NCBI RefSeq assembly: GCF_014204795.1
Contig: NZ_JACHMB010000001.1
Span: 9,436,501 to 9,500,500, forward strand
Length of the DNA: 64,000 nt
Reading direction: 5' to 3'
From: Nonomuraea jabiensis
GTDB taxonomy: Bacteria; Actinomycetota; Actinomycetes; Streptosporangiales; Streptosporangiaceae
Shown here: positions 26,867 to 35,887 of the stretch, piece after piece
Numbering within the stretch: the first letter of the stretch is position 1
How the letters are laid out: each line of letters opens with the position of its first letter
Translations under genes and position numbers: made by a program
The notes under the pieces: model-generated
The model's database searches: none
The model's input: only the letters and a program-made list of their open reading frames with translations
Told to the model about the DNA's origin: nothing

Positions 26867-27140
26867 ATGTACCACGAGCAGGGCATCCGCCGGCCGGCGA
26901 TCGCCCGCTCAACCTCTCCCGGCCCCGCGTGCCCCGCCCTCCTCAAGGGGGCGGTCACGCGGGGCCTCGTCCGCACCGTGGTCACCCTCCCTCAGGAGGA
27001 TGTCGTCCCACCGCTCGCCACGGCGGCGAGGTGGTCGGCCTCGCCGCCTGGAGCCGGACCCTGCAGGCTACGGTGCAACGCCTGCCGCAGAAGAGCGTCC
27101 AGGTCGCCGACCGGCTGATGCGGCTCGCGGGCGGGCTCGG
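26867..27140 (+). pseudogene. SorC-type regulator remnant (paralogue of the gene at 14494)
   Basis: ATG 26867 opens MYHEQGIRRPAIA, nearly the MYHEQGIRQADIA of the intact regulator, then GLVRTVVTLPQEDV (compare GIVRTVVVVSQGV). The helix-turn-helix centre is scrambled. In another frame EVVGLAAWSRTLQATVQRL follows, the start of the SorC ligand domain, before the sequence becomes an MFS gene near 27140. A dead second copy thus sits directly after the operon controlled by the first. Confidence 0.65.
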
Positions 27141-27660
<520 letters not shown>

Positions 27661-27704
27661 CAAGGGAAAGGGGCAGTGTCCCTCACCCTCGGAGAAGTTG
27701 CTGA

Positions 27705-27817
27705 TCAGTGGGTACGGCGACGCGGTGCCAGGACCTCGGTGACCTTGGCGATGGCCTCAGCGCCGGGTTGACGTAGCGCATGGCGGTGCGGGGATTCTTG
27801 TGCCGGATCTTGCCCAT
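27705..27817 (-). pseudogene. Tyrosine recombinase (integrase) C-terminal stump
   Basis: The minus strand gives MGKIRHKNPRTAMRYVNP and, one base out of frame, PGAEAIAKVTEVLAPRRRTH with stop. This is the end of phage/transposon integrases, with the HKNPRTAMRY box holding the catalytic Tyr. About 40 codons remain, with a one-base loss between the halves. Confidence 0.55.
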
Positions 27818-27853
27818 GATGAGCTGCGGTGGCCGCGGCGCCCGGACGGCGGA

Positions 27854-28942
27854 TCAGTCCTCGGGGCCTTCCATCTCGCCGCTGCGCGGGTTGGGGCCCT
27901 GGGGGTTGGGGCCCGGCCCGGAGGCGGGCAGGCCGAGGGCGCGCTTGACCCGCGAGTTGTCGACGGATCGCAGTCCCCGCTTGTCGTAGACCCAGGCGTC
28001 GAAGTAGTTGATCGGCGGGACGAGCGTGACGTCGAAGTCGGCCAGGACCTTCATGAGCTTGGGGACCTCGGCGGGGTCGAAGGCGTAGTGCAGGCCGCCG
28101 AACAGGTTGAAGCCGCCGCGGGCGCCGATGTGATGCGGCATGAGCGTGGTGGGGCGGAAGGTGGGCACGATCACCCGGGCCTGGGTGACCACGCGTGATT
28201 CCGGGCCTGGCTGCCACAGTTCGAAGGTTTGCAGATCGGCGGCGCGCATGGCCTTGCCGAGGTTGGTGAGCGGTGCGCCGCGGTTCTCGCCGCCGACGAT
28301 GTGTTCCTTGGTGAGCTCGGCTCCGCCGGCGCCGCTGTCGGACAGGAACATGGTGAGCGTCTTGCCGGGGGTCTGCACCTTGAACAGGAAGCCGAAGGTC
28401 TCGATGCCGCCGTCGGGGCCGCTGGTCTCTCCGACGTCGACGCTGTGGACCCATTTGATGACGTGCATCTCGACGTGCTTGCTCAGGCGGAGGACCTCGC
28501 CGCCCTTGACGGGGCGGCACTGGGAGCGGGGGACGCCGTAGGCGATTGCCTCCTCGCAGGCGGCTTGGGAGGCGATCAGCGGGACGCCGGTCTGTTTGGC
28601 CCATTCGGGGGTGTCGACGGAGTGGTCGCCGTGCTGGTGGCCGAGCAGGATGTAGTCGATGGTGCCGGTCTCGGCCAGGGCGGTGCGGACCTTCTGCACG
28701 ACGGCGGGGTCGGGGGTGCGGGCAGGGTAGCCGACGGCGCCGTCGAGCAGGATGCCGACGTCGCCGATCTGGTAGTGCCAGTTGGTGATGCCGAACCAGG
28801 TCATCCGGATCTCGCGGGGCATGCCCCGCTGGGGGCGGTAGTGGTCGTCGGCGTGGGCGGGGGTGGCGGTGGTGGCCAGGGTGGCGGCCACGGCGGTGGC
28901 GGGGATGCCGGCCAGGATGGCGCGGCGGGGGATGTCCTGCAT
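27854..28942 (-). CDS. Exported metallo-beta-lactamase-fold hydrolase
   Basis: 362 residues from ATG 28940-28942. The N-terminus has a twin-arginine-like signal (PRRAILAGIPATAVAA, cleavage near AHA-DD). The metal site is GHQHGDHS with His102, His104, Asp106 and His107; further ligands are likely in WVHSVD and FLSDSGAGG. The fold resembles L-ascorbate-6-phosphate lactonase (UlaG)-like secreted proteins. The C-terminus ends in a Pro/Gly/Asn-rich tail. It is the last gene of a minus-strand run but is separated from usp by 82 bp. The substrate is unknown. Confidence 0.85.
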   Translation of the reverse strand: MQDIPRRAILAGIPATAVAATLATTATPAHADDHYRPQRGMPREIRMTWFGITNWHYQIGDVGILLDGAVGYPARTPDPAVVQKVRTALAETGTIDYILLGHQHGDHSVDTPEWAKQTGVPLIASQAACEEAIAYGVPRSQCRPVKGGEVLRLSKHVEMHVIKWVHSVDVGETSGPDGGIETFGFLFKVQTPGKTLTMFLSDSGAGGAELTKEHIVGGENRGAPLTNLGKAMRAADLQTFELWQPGPESRVVTQARVIVPTFRPTTLMPHHIGARGGFNLFGGLHYAFDPAEVPKLMKVLADFDVTLVPPINYFDAWVYDKRGLRSVDNSRVKRALGLPASGPGPNPQGPNPRSGEMEGPED

Positions 28943-29024
28943 GGGTGCCTCTCGTACGAGAACTGGGGGGTCTGCGGCGCGGGCCGGTTGGGGCCGGGCA
29001 CCGTGCGGGTGGGGGCCGGAGGGG

Positions 29025-29417
29025 TCAGCCGGCCTTGACGGCCAGGACGGGGCAGGTGGCGTCCAGCAGGACGCGCTGGGCGGTGGAGCCCATGATCAGC
29101 TTGCCGACGGGGGTGCGGTGACGGATGCCGATGACGAGCACGGACGCGGCCAGTTGCTGCGCCAGCTCGACGAGCTGTTCGGCGGTGTCGTCGCCGCCGA
29201 ACAGCTGCCGGACGTCGTAACTGACGCGCGAGTCCGCCAGCGCCCGGGTGATGCGGTCGAGGTCGGGCTGGGGCGCCAGGTGCGGGTCGACGGGGGCCTC
29301 GCCGGTGGAGGTGTTGACCACGATCAGGGGTTCGGCCCGGCGCTGGGCTTCGGCGATGCCGGCGTGCAGGGCCGCTTCGCCTTCCGGGGTGGGGACGTAG
29401 CCGACCAGGACTGTCAC
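29025..29417 (-). CDS. Universal stress protein A-like, fourth gene of the tct operon
   Basis: 130 residues from GTG 29415-29417, overlapping the tctA stop by 4 bp. A single UspA domain starts TVLVGYVPTPEGEAALHAGI and ends with the ATP-binding motif GIRHRTPVGKLIMGSTAQRV. Usp genes fused or coupled to secondary carboxylate transporters are common in actinobacteria and are thought to modulate the transporter with ATP status. The coupling here is visible; the modulation is inference. Confidence 0.88.
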   Translation of the reverse strand: MTVLVGYVPTPEGEAALHAGIAEAQRRAEPLIVVNTSTGEAPVDPHLAPQPDLDRITRALADSRVSYDVRQLFGGDDTAEQLVELAQQLAASVLVIGIRHRTPVGKLIMGSTAQRVLLDATCPVLAVKAG

Positions 29418-30898
29418 GAGGGCCTCCGGACGATGCGCTTGATCAAGGGCCAGGCCAGCACGATGAGGATGATGGCGTAGATGGCGTAGGAGACGGGCCC
29501 GCCGAGCAGGCCCGACAGCTCGCCGCCGGACAGTTGCAGGGAGCGGCGGCCTTGCAGCTCGGCGCGGGGGCCGAGGATGACGCCGACGATCAGCGGCAGG
29601 ACGGGCAGTCCGAAGCGGCGCATGCCGAAGCCGAGCAGGCCGAGCGCGAGCAGCAGGATCAGGTCGAACGGCTGGGCGTTGACGGCGTAGGCGCCCATGG
29701 AGGCGAAGAACAGGATGCCCGCGTACAGGTAGGGACGCGGGATGCGCAGCAGCCGGGCCCAGGCGGGCGCGAGCGGCAGGTTGAGCACGAGCAGCAGCAG
29801 GTTGCCCACGAACAGGCTGGCGATCAGCGTCCAGACCAGGGTCGGCTGGCGGTCGAACAGCAGCGGCCCGGGCTGGATGCCGTAGGACTCGAAAGCGGCC
29901 AGCATCACCGCGGACACGGCGGTGGTGGGCAGGCCTATGGCCAGCATCGGCACGAGCGTGCCGGCGGCGGAGGCGTTGTTGGCGGCCTCCGGCCCGGCGA
30001 CTCCTTCGATGGCGCCGTGGCCGAACTCCTCCGGCCGCTTGGCCAGCCGCTTTTCGGCGGCGTAGGACAGGAAGGTCGGGATCTCGGCGCCGCCGGCGGG
30101 CAGCGCGCCGAACGGGAAGCCGAGCGCGGTGCCGCGCAGCCAGGGCTTCCAGGAGCGCTTCCAGTCCTCGGCGCCCATCCACGGGCGGCCGACCGGGACG
30201 ACGGGGGCGGCCTTGCGGCGCAGGTGCGCGGCGACCCACAGCGCCTCGCCGACGGCGAAGATGCCGACGGCGACGACGACCACGTCGATGCCGTCCGCCA
30301 GCTGCGGGATGCCGAGCGTGAGCCGTTGCTGGCCGGTCACGCCGTCGATGCCGATCGTGCCGATGACCAGCCCGATCAGCAGCGCGGCGAAGCCGCGGAC
30401 CCGGGAGCTGCCGAGCGTGGCCGAGACGGCGACGAAGGCCAGCAGCATGATGGCGAAGTAGTCGGGCGCGCCGAGGCTGATGGCGAAGCGGACCACGAAC
30501 GGCGTGACGAGCACGAGCGCCAGGGTGGCGATGGTGCCGGCGACGAACGAGCCGATCGCGGCGGTGGCCAGGGCCTGGGCGGCGCGGCCGGCCTTGGCCA
30601 TCTTGTTGCCCTCGATGGAGGTGATGACCGAGGAGGACTCGCCGGGGGTGTTGAGCAGGATGGAGGTCGTGGAGCCGCCGTACATGCCGCCGTAGAAGAT
30701 GCCGGCGAACAGGATGAACGCCTGGGTCGGGTCCATGCCGTAGGTGATGGGCAGCAGTAGTGCGACGGTCATGGCGGGGCCGATGCCGGGCAGGACGCCG
30801 ACGGCGGTGCCGGCGATCACGCCGATGAGGGCGACCAGCAGGTTGCCCGGAGACATGACGTTGGCGAAGCCGTCGAGCAGCAGGTTCAGGTTGTCCAT
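29414..30898 (-). CDS. tctA: Tripartite tricarboxylate transporter, large membrane subunit
   Basis: 494 residues from ATG 30896-30898. It shows the TctA signatures AVGVLPGIGPAMTVALLLPI, YGGMYGGSTTSILLNTPGES and ALPAGGAEIPTFLSYAAEKR, with about 11-12 hydrophobic segments. It makes the ion-coupled channel for citrate-like or other carboxylates delivered by TctC. It follows tctB with a one-base overlap. Confidence 0.93.
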   Translation of the reverse strand: MDNLNLLLDGFANVMSPGNLLVALIGVIAGTAVGVLPGIGPAMTVALLLPITYGMDPTQAFILFAGIFYGGMYGGSTTSILLNTPGESSSVITSIEGNKMAKAGRAAQALATAAIGSFVAGTIATLALVLVTPFVVRFAISLGAPDYFAIMLLAFVAVSATLGSSRVRGFAALLIGLVIGTIGIDGVTGQQRLTLGIPQLADGIDVVVVAVGIFAVGEALWVAAHLRRKAAPVVPVGRPWMGAEDWKRSWKPWLRGTALGFPFGALPAGGAEIPTFLSYAAEKRLAKRPEEFGHGAIEGVAGPEAANNASAAGTLVPMLAIGLPTTAVSAVMLAAFESYGIQPGPLLFDRQPTLVWTLIASLFVGNLLLLVLNLPLAPAWARLLRIPRPYLYAGILFFASMGAYAVNAQPFDLILLLALGLLGFGMRRFGLPVLPLIVGVILGPRAELQGRRSLQLSGGELSGLLGGPVSYAIYAIILIVLAWPLIKRIVRRPS

Positions 30899-31404
30899 TA
30901 CAGAATGCCTTGCAGCACGCCGGCCGGGAGGTTGACGCCCAGGCCGATCGCGAACGCGTAGAAGGTGATCAGGGCCAGCGCGACGGCGATGATCAGGCCG
31001 CGCAGGTGGTGCCGGTTGCCCAGGGCGAAGGCCGCGCCCCAGAACAGGAGGGTGCCGCTGATGACCCAGCCCAGCCAGTCGATCAGCGCCGCGTTGAGCA
31101 GGAAGACGCCGATCAGCAGCAGCACGGTGCGCCAGTCGATGCGGGTGGCCAGGTCGATGTCCTCGCCGGCCTCCGGTTCGCCGCGGCCGCCGCGGGCCAC
31201 GTCGATGCCGTACACCAGCGCGACGACGAGCAGGCACACGCCCAGCAGGATCGGCACCGGGCGGGGCCCGATGGGGTCGTTGCTGCTGGTCAGGTGGGTG
31301 ATGCGGAGGGCGTCGGCGATCACCAGGAGTCCTGTGACGGCCAGGACCGCGCACACGCCGTACTGTGCGCGGTCCTGGACCGGCGCCGAGGTGTCCGGGC
31401 TCAT
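30898..31404 (-). CDS. tctB: Tripartite tricarboxylate transporter, small membrane subunit
   Basis: 168 residues from ATG 31402-31404 with four hydrophobic segments, the usual TctB size. Typical features are the external DPIGPRPVPILLG loop after helix 1 and the final helices (LRGLIIAVALALITFYAF, then LGVNLPAGVLQGIL). It overlaps the tctC stop by 4 bp and the tctA start by one base, so the transporter is one translationally linked unit. Confidence 0.88.
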   Translation of the reverse strand: MSPDTSAPVQDRAQYGVCAVLAVTGLLVIADALRITHLTSSNDPIGPRPVPILLGVCLLVVALVYGIDVARGGRGEPEAGEDIDLATRIDWRTVLLLIGVFLLNAALIDWLGWVISGTLLFWGAAFALGNRHHLRGLIIAVALALITFYAFAIGLGVNLPAGVLQGIL

Positions 31405-32417
31405 GCCAGCCCGAGCTCGGACAGGATGTCGGCGACGCTCTTGTCCTGTTCGGCGAGGTAGGTGGTGAACTGCTCGCCGGTGAGGAAGGAGTCGGTCCAG
31501 CCGCGCTTGGTCAGCTCGCTCTTCCATTCCGCCGAGTCGTGCATCCGGGTGATGGCGTCGATCCACATCTTCCTGTCGGCGTCGCTGATCCCGGGCGGCG
31601 CGACGATGCCGCGCCAGTTGCTGAAGACCAGGTCGATGCCGGAGGCCTTGAGCGTGGGCACGTCCTTGACCACGTCGATCGGCTCGGCGCTGGTCACCGC
31701 GAGGATCCGCACGGTGCCCGCCTCGACCTGGTCGAGGAACTCGCCGTAGCCGCTCGCGCCGAAGCCGATCTTGTTGCCGAGGATCGCGGGCAGCAGTTCG
31801 CCGCCGCCGTCGTAGGAGACGAAGTTGACCTGCTTGGGGTCGATGCCGACGGCCTTGGCCAGCTGCATCGGCAGCAGGTGGTCCGGCCCGCCCGGCGAGG
31901 AGCCGCCGCCGACGGTCACCTTCTTGGGGTCCTTCTTCCACGCCTCCACCAGGTCGCCGATCGTCTGGTACGGCGAGTCCTTGGCGACGACGATCGCGCC
32001 GGCCTCCTCGATGAGCTTGGCGATCGGGGTGGTCTGGGTGAGCGTCGCCTTGGACTTCGACGCGTAGGAGGCGCCGGCCACGCCCAGGCCCATCAGCAGC
32101 GCGAGCTTGCCGTTGCCCTTCTCGTTGATGGTGCGCTGCAGGCCGACCGTGCCGCCCGCGCCGGGCAGGTTGAACACCTGCACCCCGGCGGCGATCTTGG
32201 TGTCCTCCATGACCTTGGCGGCGGTGCGGGCGGTGGTGTCGTAGCCGCCGCCGGGCGTGTTGGGCACCATGATGCGCAGCCCGCTGAGGGGCTCACCCGC
32301 CGCGTTGGCGCTGGCGCTTGTGCCGTCCTGCTTGGGTGCGGTCGCTCCGCAGGCGCTGACCGCGACCATCGACAGCGCCGCCAGGGCGCCGAGCACGACG
32401 CTGATCCGATTTCTCAC
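31401..32417 (-). CDS. tctC: Tripartite tricarboxylate transporter substrate-binding lipoprotein
   Basis: 338 residues from GTG 32415-32417 (AAAGAGAC upstream). The lipoprotein signal ends VSAC with Cys23. The TctC/Bug fold is shown by MVPNTPGGGYDTTART, VFNLPGAGGTVGLQRTIN, VGGGSSPGGPDHLLPMQLA and NWRGIVAPPGISDADR. It is first in the operon and divergent from a CitA-type sensor gene, the classical arrangement for carboxylate uptake. The exact carboxylate cannot be read from sequence. Confidence 0.92.
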   Translation of the reverse strand: MRNRISVVLGALAALSMVAVSACGATAPKQDGTSASANAAGEPLSGLRIMVPNTPGGGYDTTARTAAKVMEDTKIAAGVQVFNLPGAGGTVGLQRTINEKGNGKLALLMGLGVAGASYASKSKATLTQTTPIAKLIEEAGAIVVAKDSPYQTIGDLVEAWKKDPKKVTVGGGSSPGGPDHLLPMQLAKAVGIDPKQVNFVSYDGGGELLPAILGNKIGFGASGYGEFLDQVEAGTVRILAVTSAEPIDVVKDVPTLKASGIDLVFSNWRGIVAPPGISDADRKMWIDAITRMHDSAEWKSELTKRGWTDSFLTGEQFTTYLAEQDKSVADILSELGLA

Positions 32418-32505
32418 AGTTGTCTCTTTCGCATTGAGAAGTGCAGCGCCATGATTATGCGAACTCGGCCCGCGGGCCGTCTTCCTTGTGTGACCAGCGG
32501 AGATT
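32418..32505. promoter_or_regulatory. Divergent control region, tctC / two-component system
   Basis: An 88-bp interval that must hold both promoters. It contains the perfect 12-bp palindrome GGCCCGCGGGCC (32467-32478) and, just before it, ATTATGCG (32453-32460), identical to one arm of the operator at 15664. The response regulator encoded downstream is the likely binder of this interval; the shared half-site may be chance. Confidence 0.4.
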
Positions 32506-34143
32506 GTGTTCATTGTGTTCATCAGACGCCGCCGTGCGACCCTGGCCGGCGAGATGCTCATCCTGCAACTGGCCATCGTCGTGGTGGTCCTGCTCGCCGT
32601 CGGCGCGATCTCGCTGGCGCAGTCGGCGGCGACGTTCGACCGGGTCGAGGGGCGGCGGGTGACCGCGCTGGCCGAGCAGCTGGCGTGGAACCCGCTGCTG
32701 CGCGCCCAGATCGACCGGCCGGCGCCGCGGGAGGTGCTCGCCCCGCTGCTGCACTCGACGCTGAACCAGTCCGGCGTCACCTCGGTGACCGTGGCCGACG
32801 TGCGCGGCACCATCATCAGCTCGACCAACCCCACCCTGCTGGACACGGCGCTGCCGCTGGGCGATGCGGGCGTGGCCCGCGCGCGGGGATGGTCCGGCCA
32901 CCTCGTCCTCGACGGAACCCCGGAGGTCGCCGCCCAGGTGCCGGTCCTGGACGACGCCCCTGGCCGCAACGGCCACCACCTCGGGACGGTCTCGATCGGG
33001 GTGGCCGCCCCCACCGTGTGGCAACGGCTGGTCGGCGCCTCCTCCTACCTGCTGACCTACCTCAGCGTCGCCAGCCTGCTCGGCGGCCTCGGCTCCTGGC
33101 TGCTGGCCCGGCGGGTCAAACGCCAGACCCTCGGCATGGAGCCCCGCGAGATCGCCGGGCTGGCCGAGCACCGCGAGGCCATGCTGCACGGCATCGCCGA
33201 AGGCGTCATCGCACTCGACCAGCAGCGCCGGCTCACCATGGTCAACGACATGGGCCGCGCCCTGCTGGACCTGCCCGAGCACTGCGTCGGCATGAGCCTG
33301 CCCGCGCTCGGCATCCACGAGCGCCTGTACGACGTGCTGACCGGCGCCGGCGAGGCCCGCGACGAGATCGCCATCCACCGCGGCCGCGTGCTGGTGATGA
33401 ACCGGATGACCATCCGCGCGGACGGACGCCGCCTCGGCTCGGTGACCACCTTGCGCGACCGCACCGAGCTCGCCCAGCTCGAACGCGAACTCGGCTCCTT
33501 CCGCAGCTCCACCGAGCTGCTGCGCGCCCAGGCCCACGAGTTCGCCAACCAGCTCCACGTCATCTCCGGGCTGATCCAGGTCAAGGAGCACGACGAGGTC
33601 GTCCGCTACATCCGGGCCATCCGCAAGCACCGCGAATCCCTCGACCTGAAGCTGAGCAGCGGCATCGGCGACACCTCGGTGGCGGCGCTGCTGATGGCCA
33701 AATCCTCGCTCGCCGCCGAACGCCGCGTCGAGCTGCGTCTGTCCGAGCGCACCGCGCTGGACCGGCTCGACCCCCTGGACGCCGCGGACGTGGCCACCGT
33801 CACCGGCAACCTCGTCGACAACGCCATCGACGCCGCCAGCGGGGCGGCTGACGGTGCCTGGGTCGAGGTCGAGTTGCGCCAGGACACCTCCAGCGTCGAG
33901 ATCGTCGTCCGCGACTCCGGCCCCGGCGTCGCCCCCGAGCTCGCCCGCGAGGTGTTCACCCGCGGCTTCACCACCAAAGCCGCCCAAGGCGGCGAACGCG
34001 GCATCGGCCTGGCGCTCACTCAGCTCGTCTGCCACCGCCGCGGCGGCGAGGTCACCGTCACCAACACCACCGACGGCGCCATGTTCACCGCCCGCCTGTC
34101 CATCGGACAGCAGATCCACGAGACGATGGAGACCCCCCGATGA
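32506..34143 (+). CDS. CitA/DcuS-type sensor histidine kinase
   Basis: 545 residues from GTG 32506 (GTG 32515 also possible). Order: membrane helix ~18-40, extracytoplasmic PAS/sCache sensor ~42-170, second helix ~175-197, cytoplasmic PAS ~215-310, DHp with AQAHEFANQLHVISGLIQVK (His344) and an HATPase with NLVDNAIDAAS, DSGPGVAPELA and GERGIGLALTQ. The HEFxNxLHxIxGL box is diagnostic of carboxylate sensors of the CitA/DcuS group. It is divergent from tctCBA and overlaps its response regulator by 4 bp, so it probably senses the imported carboxylate. Confidence 0.93.
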   Translation: MFIVFIRRRRATLAGEMLILQLAIVVVVLLAVGAISLAQSAATFDRVEGRRVTALAEQLAWNPLLRAQIDRPAPREVLAPLLHSTLNQSGVTSVTVADVRGTIISSTNPTLLDTALPLGDAGVARARGWSGHLVLDGTPEVAAQVPVLDDAPGRNGHHLGTVSIGVAAPTVWQRLVGASSYLLTYLSVASLLGGLGSWLLARRVKRQTLGMEPREIAGLAEHREAMLHGIAEGVIALDQQRRLTMVNDMGRALLDLPEHCVGMSLPALGIHERLYDVLTGAGEARDEIAIHRGRVLVMNRMTIRADGRRLGSVTTLRDRTELAQLERELGSFRSSTELLRAQAHEFANQLHVISGLIQVKEHDEVVRYIRAIRKHRESLDLKLSSGIGDTSVAALLMAKSSLAAERRVELRLSERTALDRLDPLDAADVATVTGNLVDNAIDAASGAADGAWVEVELRQDTSSVEIVVRDSGPGVAPELAREVFTRGFTTKAAQGGERGIGLALTQLVCHRRGGEVTVTNTTDGAMFTARLSIGQQIHETMETPR

Positions 34144-34817
34144 TCGACGTACTGGTCGTGGACGACGACTTCATGGTCGCCAAGGTCAACAGCGGCTTCG
34201 TCAGCCAGGTCGACGGCTTCCGCGTGATCGGCACCGCCAGCACCGGCGAGCAGGCCCTGGACCGCATCGCCGCGCTGCGCCCCGACCTGGTGCTGCTCGA
34301 CCTCTACCTGCCTGATGTGTTCGGGCTGGAGGTCATCACCCGGATGCGCGCCGCCGGCCACGACTGCGACGTCATCGTGATCAGCGCCGCGCGTGAACTG
34401 GACGCGGTGCGCGGCGCCGCCCGCCGGGGCGTCAGCAACTACCTGCTCAAACCGTTCGACTTCGACGACCTGCGGGTCCGGCTGGAACGCTACGCCGCCC
34501 AGCGCGCCGCCCTCGGCACCACGGTCATCACCAGCCAGGCCGACGTGGACCGGCTGCTGGCCGCGGGCGGCTCACCCGTGCCCGCCGCGCTGCCCAAAGG
34601 CATGAGCGTCGAGACCGCCGAACTGGTCAAACGCGTCCTCACCGAGACCGGCGGCACCCTGTCGGCCACCGAATGCGCCACCCAGGTCGGCATCTCCCGG
34701 GTCAGCGCTCGCCGCTACCTCGAACACCTCACCGCCATCGGCGCGGCCGAGGTCTCCCTGCGCTACGGTGGCACCGGCCGCCCGGAACGCCGCTACCGGT
34801 GGCATCATCCCGCCTGA
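34140..34817 (+). CDS. CitB/DcuR-type response regulator
   Basis: 225 residues. The receiver has the acidic pair in VLVVDDDFMV, phospho-acceptor Asp54 (LVLLDLYLPD) and Lys in YLLKPFDFDD. The output is a C-terminal winged-helix region (GTLSATECATQVGISRVSAR, RYGGTGRPERRY) of the CitB/DcuR type, not NarL-type. It most likely activates the divergent tctC promoter when phosphorylated by the upstream kinase. Confidence 0.92.
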   Translation: MIDVLVVDDDFMVAKVNSGFVSQVDGFRVIGTASTGEQALDRIAALRPDLVLLDLYLPDVFGLEVITRMRAAGHDCDVIVISAARELDAVRGAARRGVSNYLLKPFDFDDLRVRLERYAAQRAALGTTVITSQADVDRLLAAGGSPVPAALPKGMSVETAELVKRVLTETGGTLSATECATQVGISRVSARRYLEHLTAIGAAEVSLRYGGTGRPERRYRWHHPA

Positions 34818-34825
34818 CAGAGGGG

Positions 34826-35029
34826 TCAGGCCGGGCCGTGGTCGTACCCCTCCAGCGCGTGCGCGATCCACCCGGCGCTGCGGGCGATCACGAAGACCGC
34901 TTCACCCGCGCCGTTGGCGAGGTCATGGGCGAAGCAGAGCGCCCCCAGCGCGAACTCGACGTTGGGGTGCAGCCGGCGCCGCTCGATCACCAGCTCCACC
35001 GTGGCCCGGATGATGTCCAGCTCGGCGAG
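34826..35029 (-). pseudogene. Citrate synthase-like C-terminal stump
   Basis: The last ~67 codons of a citrate synthase-family gene: RRRLHPNVEFALGALCF and GAGEAVFVIARSAGWIAHAL are the conserved end containing the active-site Arg region. Upstream it runs straight into Tn3 transposase sequence at 35030, so an insertion followed by deletion removed the enzyme. It converges on the response regulator with an 8-bp gap. Metabolically it matched the tricarboxylate transporter and sensor next door. Confidence 0.7.
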
Positions 35030-35690
35030 GCGTTGACCACGTCGGCGATCGTGGCGTTCAGCTTTTTCAGGGTGATGTGCCGGTTGCGGACCATGTACAG
35101 CTCGCGGGCGGTGACGCCGGCGATGTGCTTGGCCGCCTCGTAGGGGCCGATGTTGATGCTGCCGGTGAACACCGCCGGCGAGTACCGCCCCAGCTTGTCC
35201 TTGATCTTGGGGCCGGAGCCCGGAAGCCGGGCCGAAGCGGCGATACCAGGTGAGCCAGTGGGCGGTGCGCGCGACGATGGACAGCAGCGAGCGTTCGGGC
35301 ATGCGCCGCTCGATCTCGGCCGCCAGCCGTTCGGCCTCGGCATCGCTGCCCTTGCCGCGGCGGCGTTTGAGGGTGGGCACACCGCCCTCGTCGACGATCA
35401 GGTCGGCGTTGTCGAGGTAGCCGGCGTCCAGGTGTGCGGCCGCGCTCAGGTGGGCGTCCTTGAGGTCGGCGGGGGTGTCGAGCAGGCCGACCTTTTCGCA
35501 GAAGGCGGCCGGCTTCGGCTGGCACTCTTCCCAGGGCAGCAGGTGCGCGTTCCAGTCGGCGTACTCGTCCGTGCCGAGCACGGCCACGTCGCCGGTGCGC
35601 AGTTCCTCGGCCAGGTAGCAGAACACCATCGCCTCGATCCCGGCCTCCAGACCCCGGGAGAAACGGGCCGCGTACGGGGTTGAGGAACCG
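35030..35690 (-). pseudogene. Tn3-family transposase, middle fragment with frameshift
   Basis: The minus strand reads FCYLAEELRTGDVAVLGTDE, HLLPWEECQPKPAAFC, LDNADLIVDEGGVPTLKRRR and HWLTWYRRFGPASG. At ~35210 the frame changes, giving GPKIKDKLGRYSPAVFTGSI, NIGPYEAAKHIAGVTARELY and NRHITLKKLNATIADVVNA. This is the segment before the DDE core. It ends exactly where citrate synthase sequence begins. Confidence 0.75.
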
Positions 35691-35714
35691 GCAGACAGGA
35701 TGGCTGCCGATCAG

Positions 35715-35850
35715 CGTCCCCGCCAGTGCCGCGTACGCGGTGGAGCGGCCGATTTTGCGGGTGCGGGCAGCGTCAGCGACCGGGACACCGTCGTCGACCA
35801 GGCGGCTCGGGTGTCCTTGAGCCGCTGAGGGCCGGTGTCCGGCGGGTATC
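35715..35850 (-). pseudogene. Serine resolvase C-terminal helix-turn-helix fragment
   Basis: The minus strand gives RLVDDGVPVADAARTRKIGR then STAYAALAGT, the DNA-binding end of Hin/TnpR recombinases. No catalytic domain is nearby. It probably belonged to the same Tn3 element as the adjacent transposase fragment. Confidence 0.55.
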
Positions 35851-35887
35851 TTCGATGGTGCCAACGTGCAGCCAAGGGGGTCGATCG

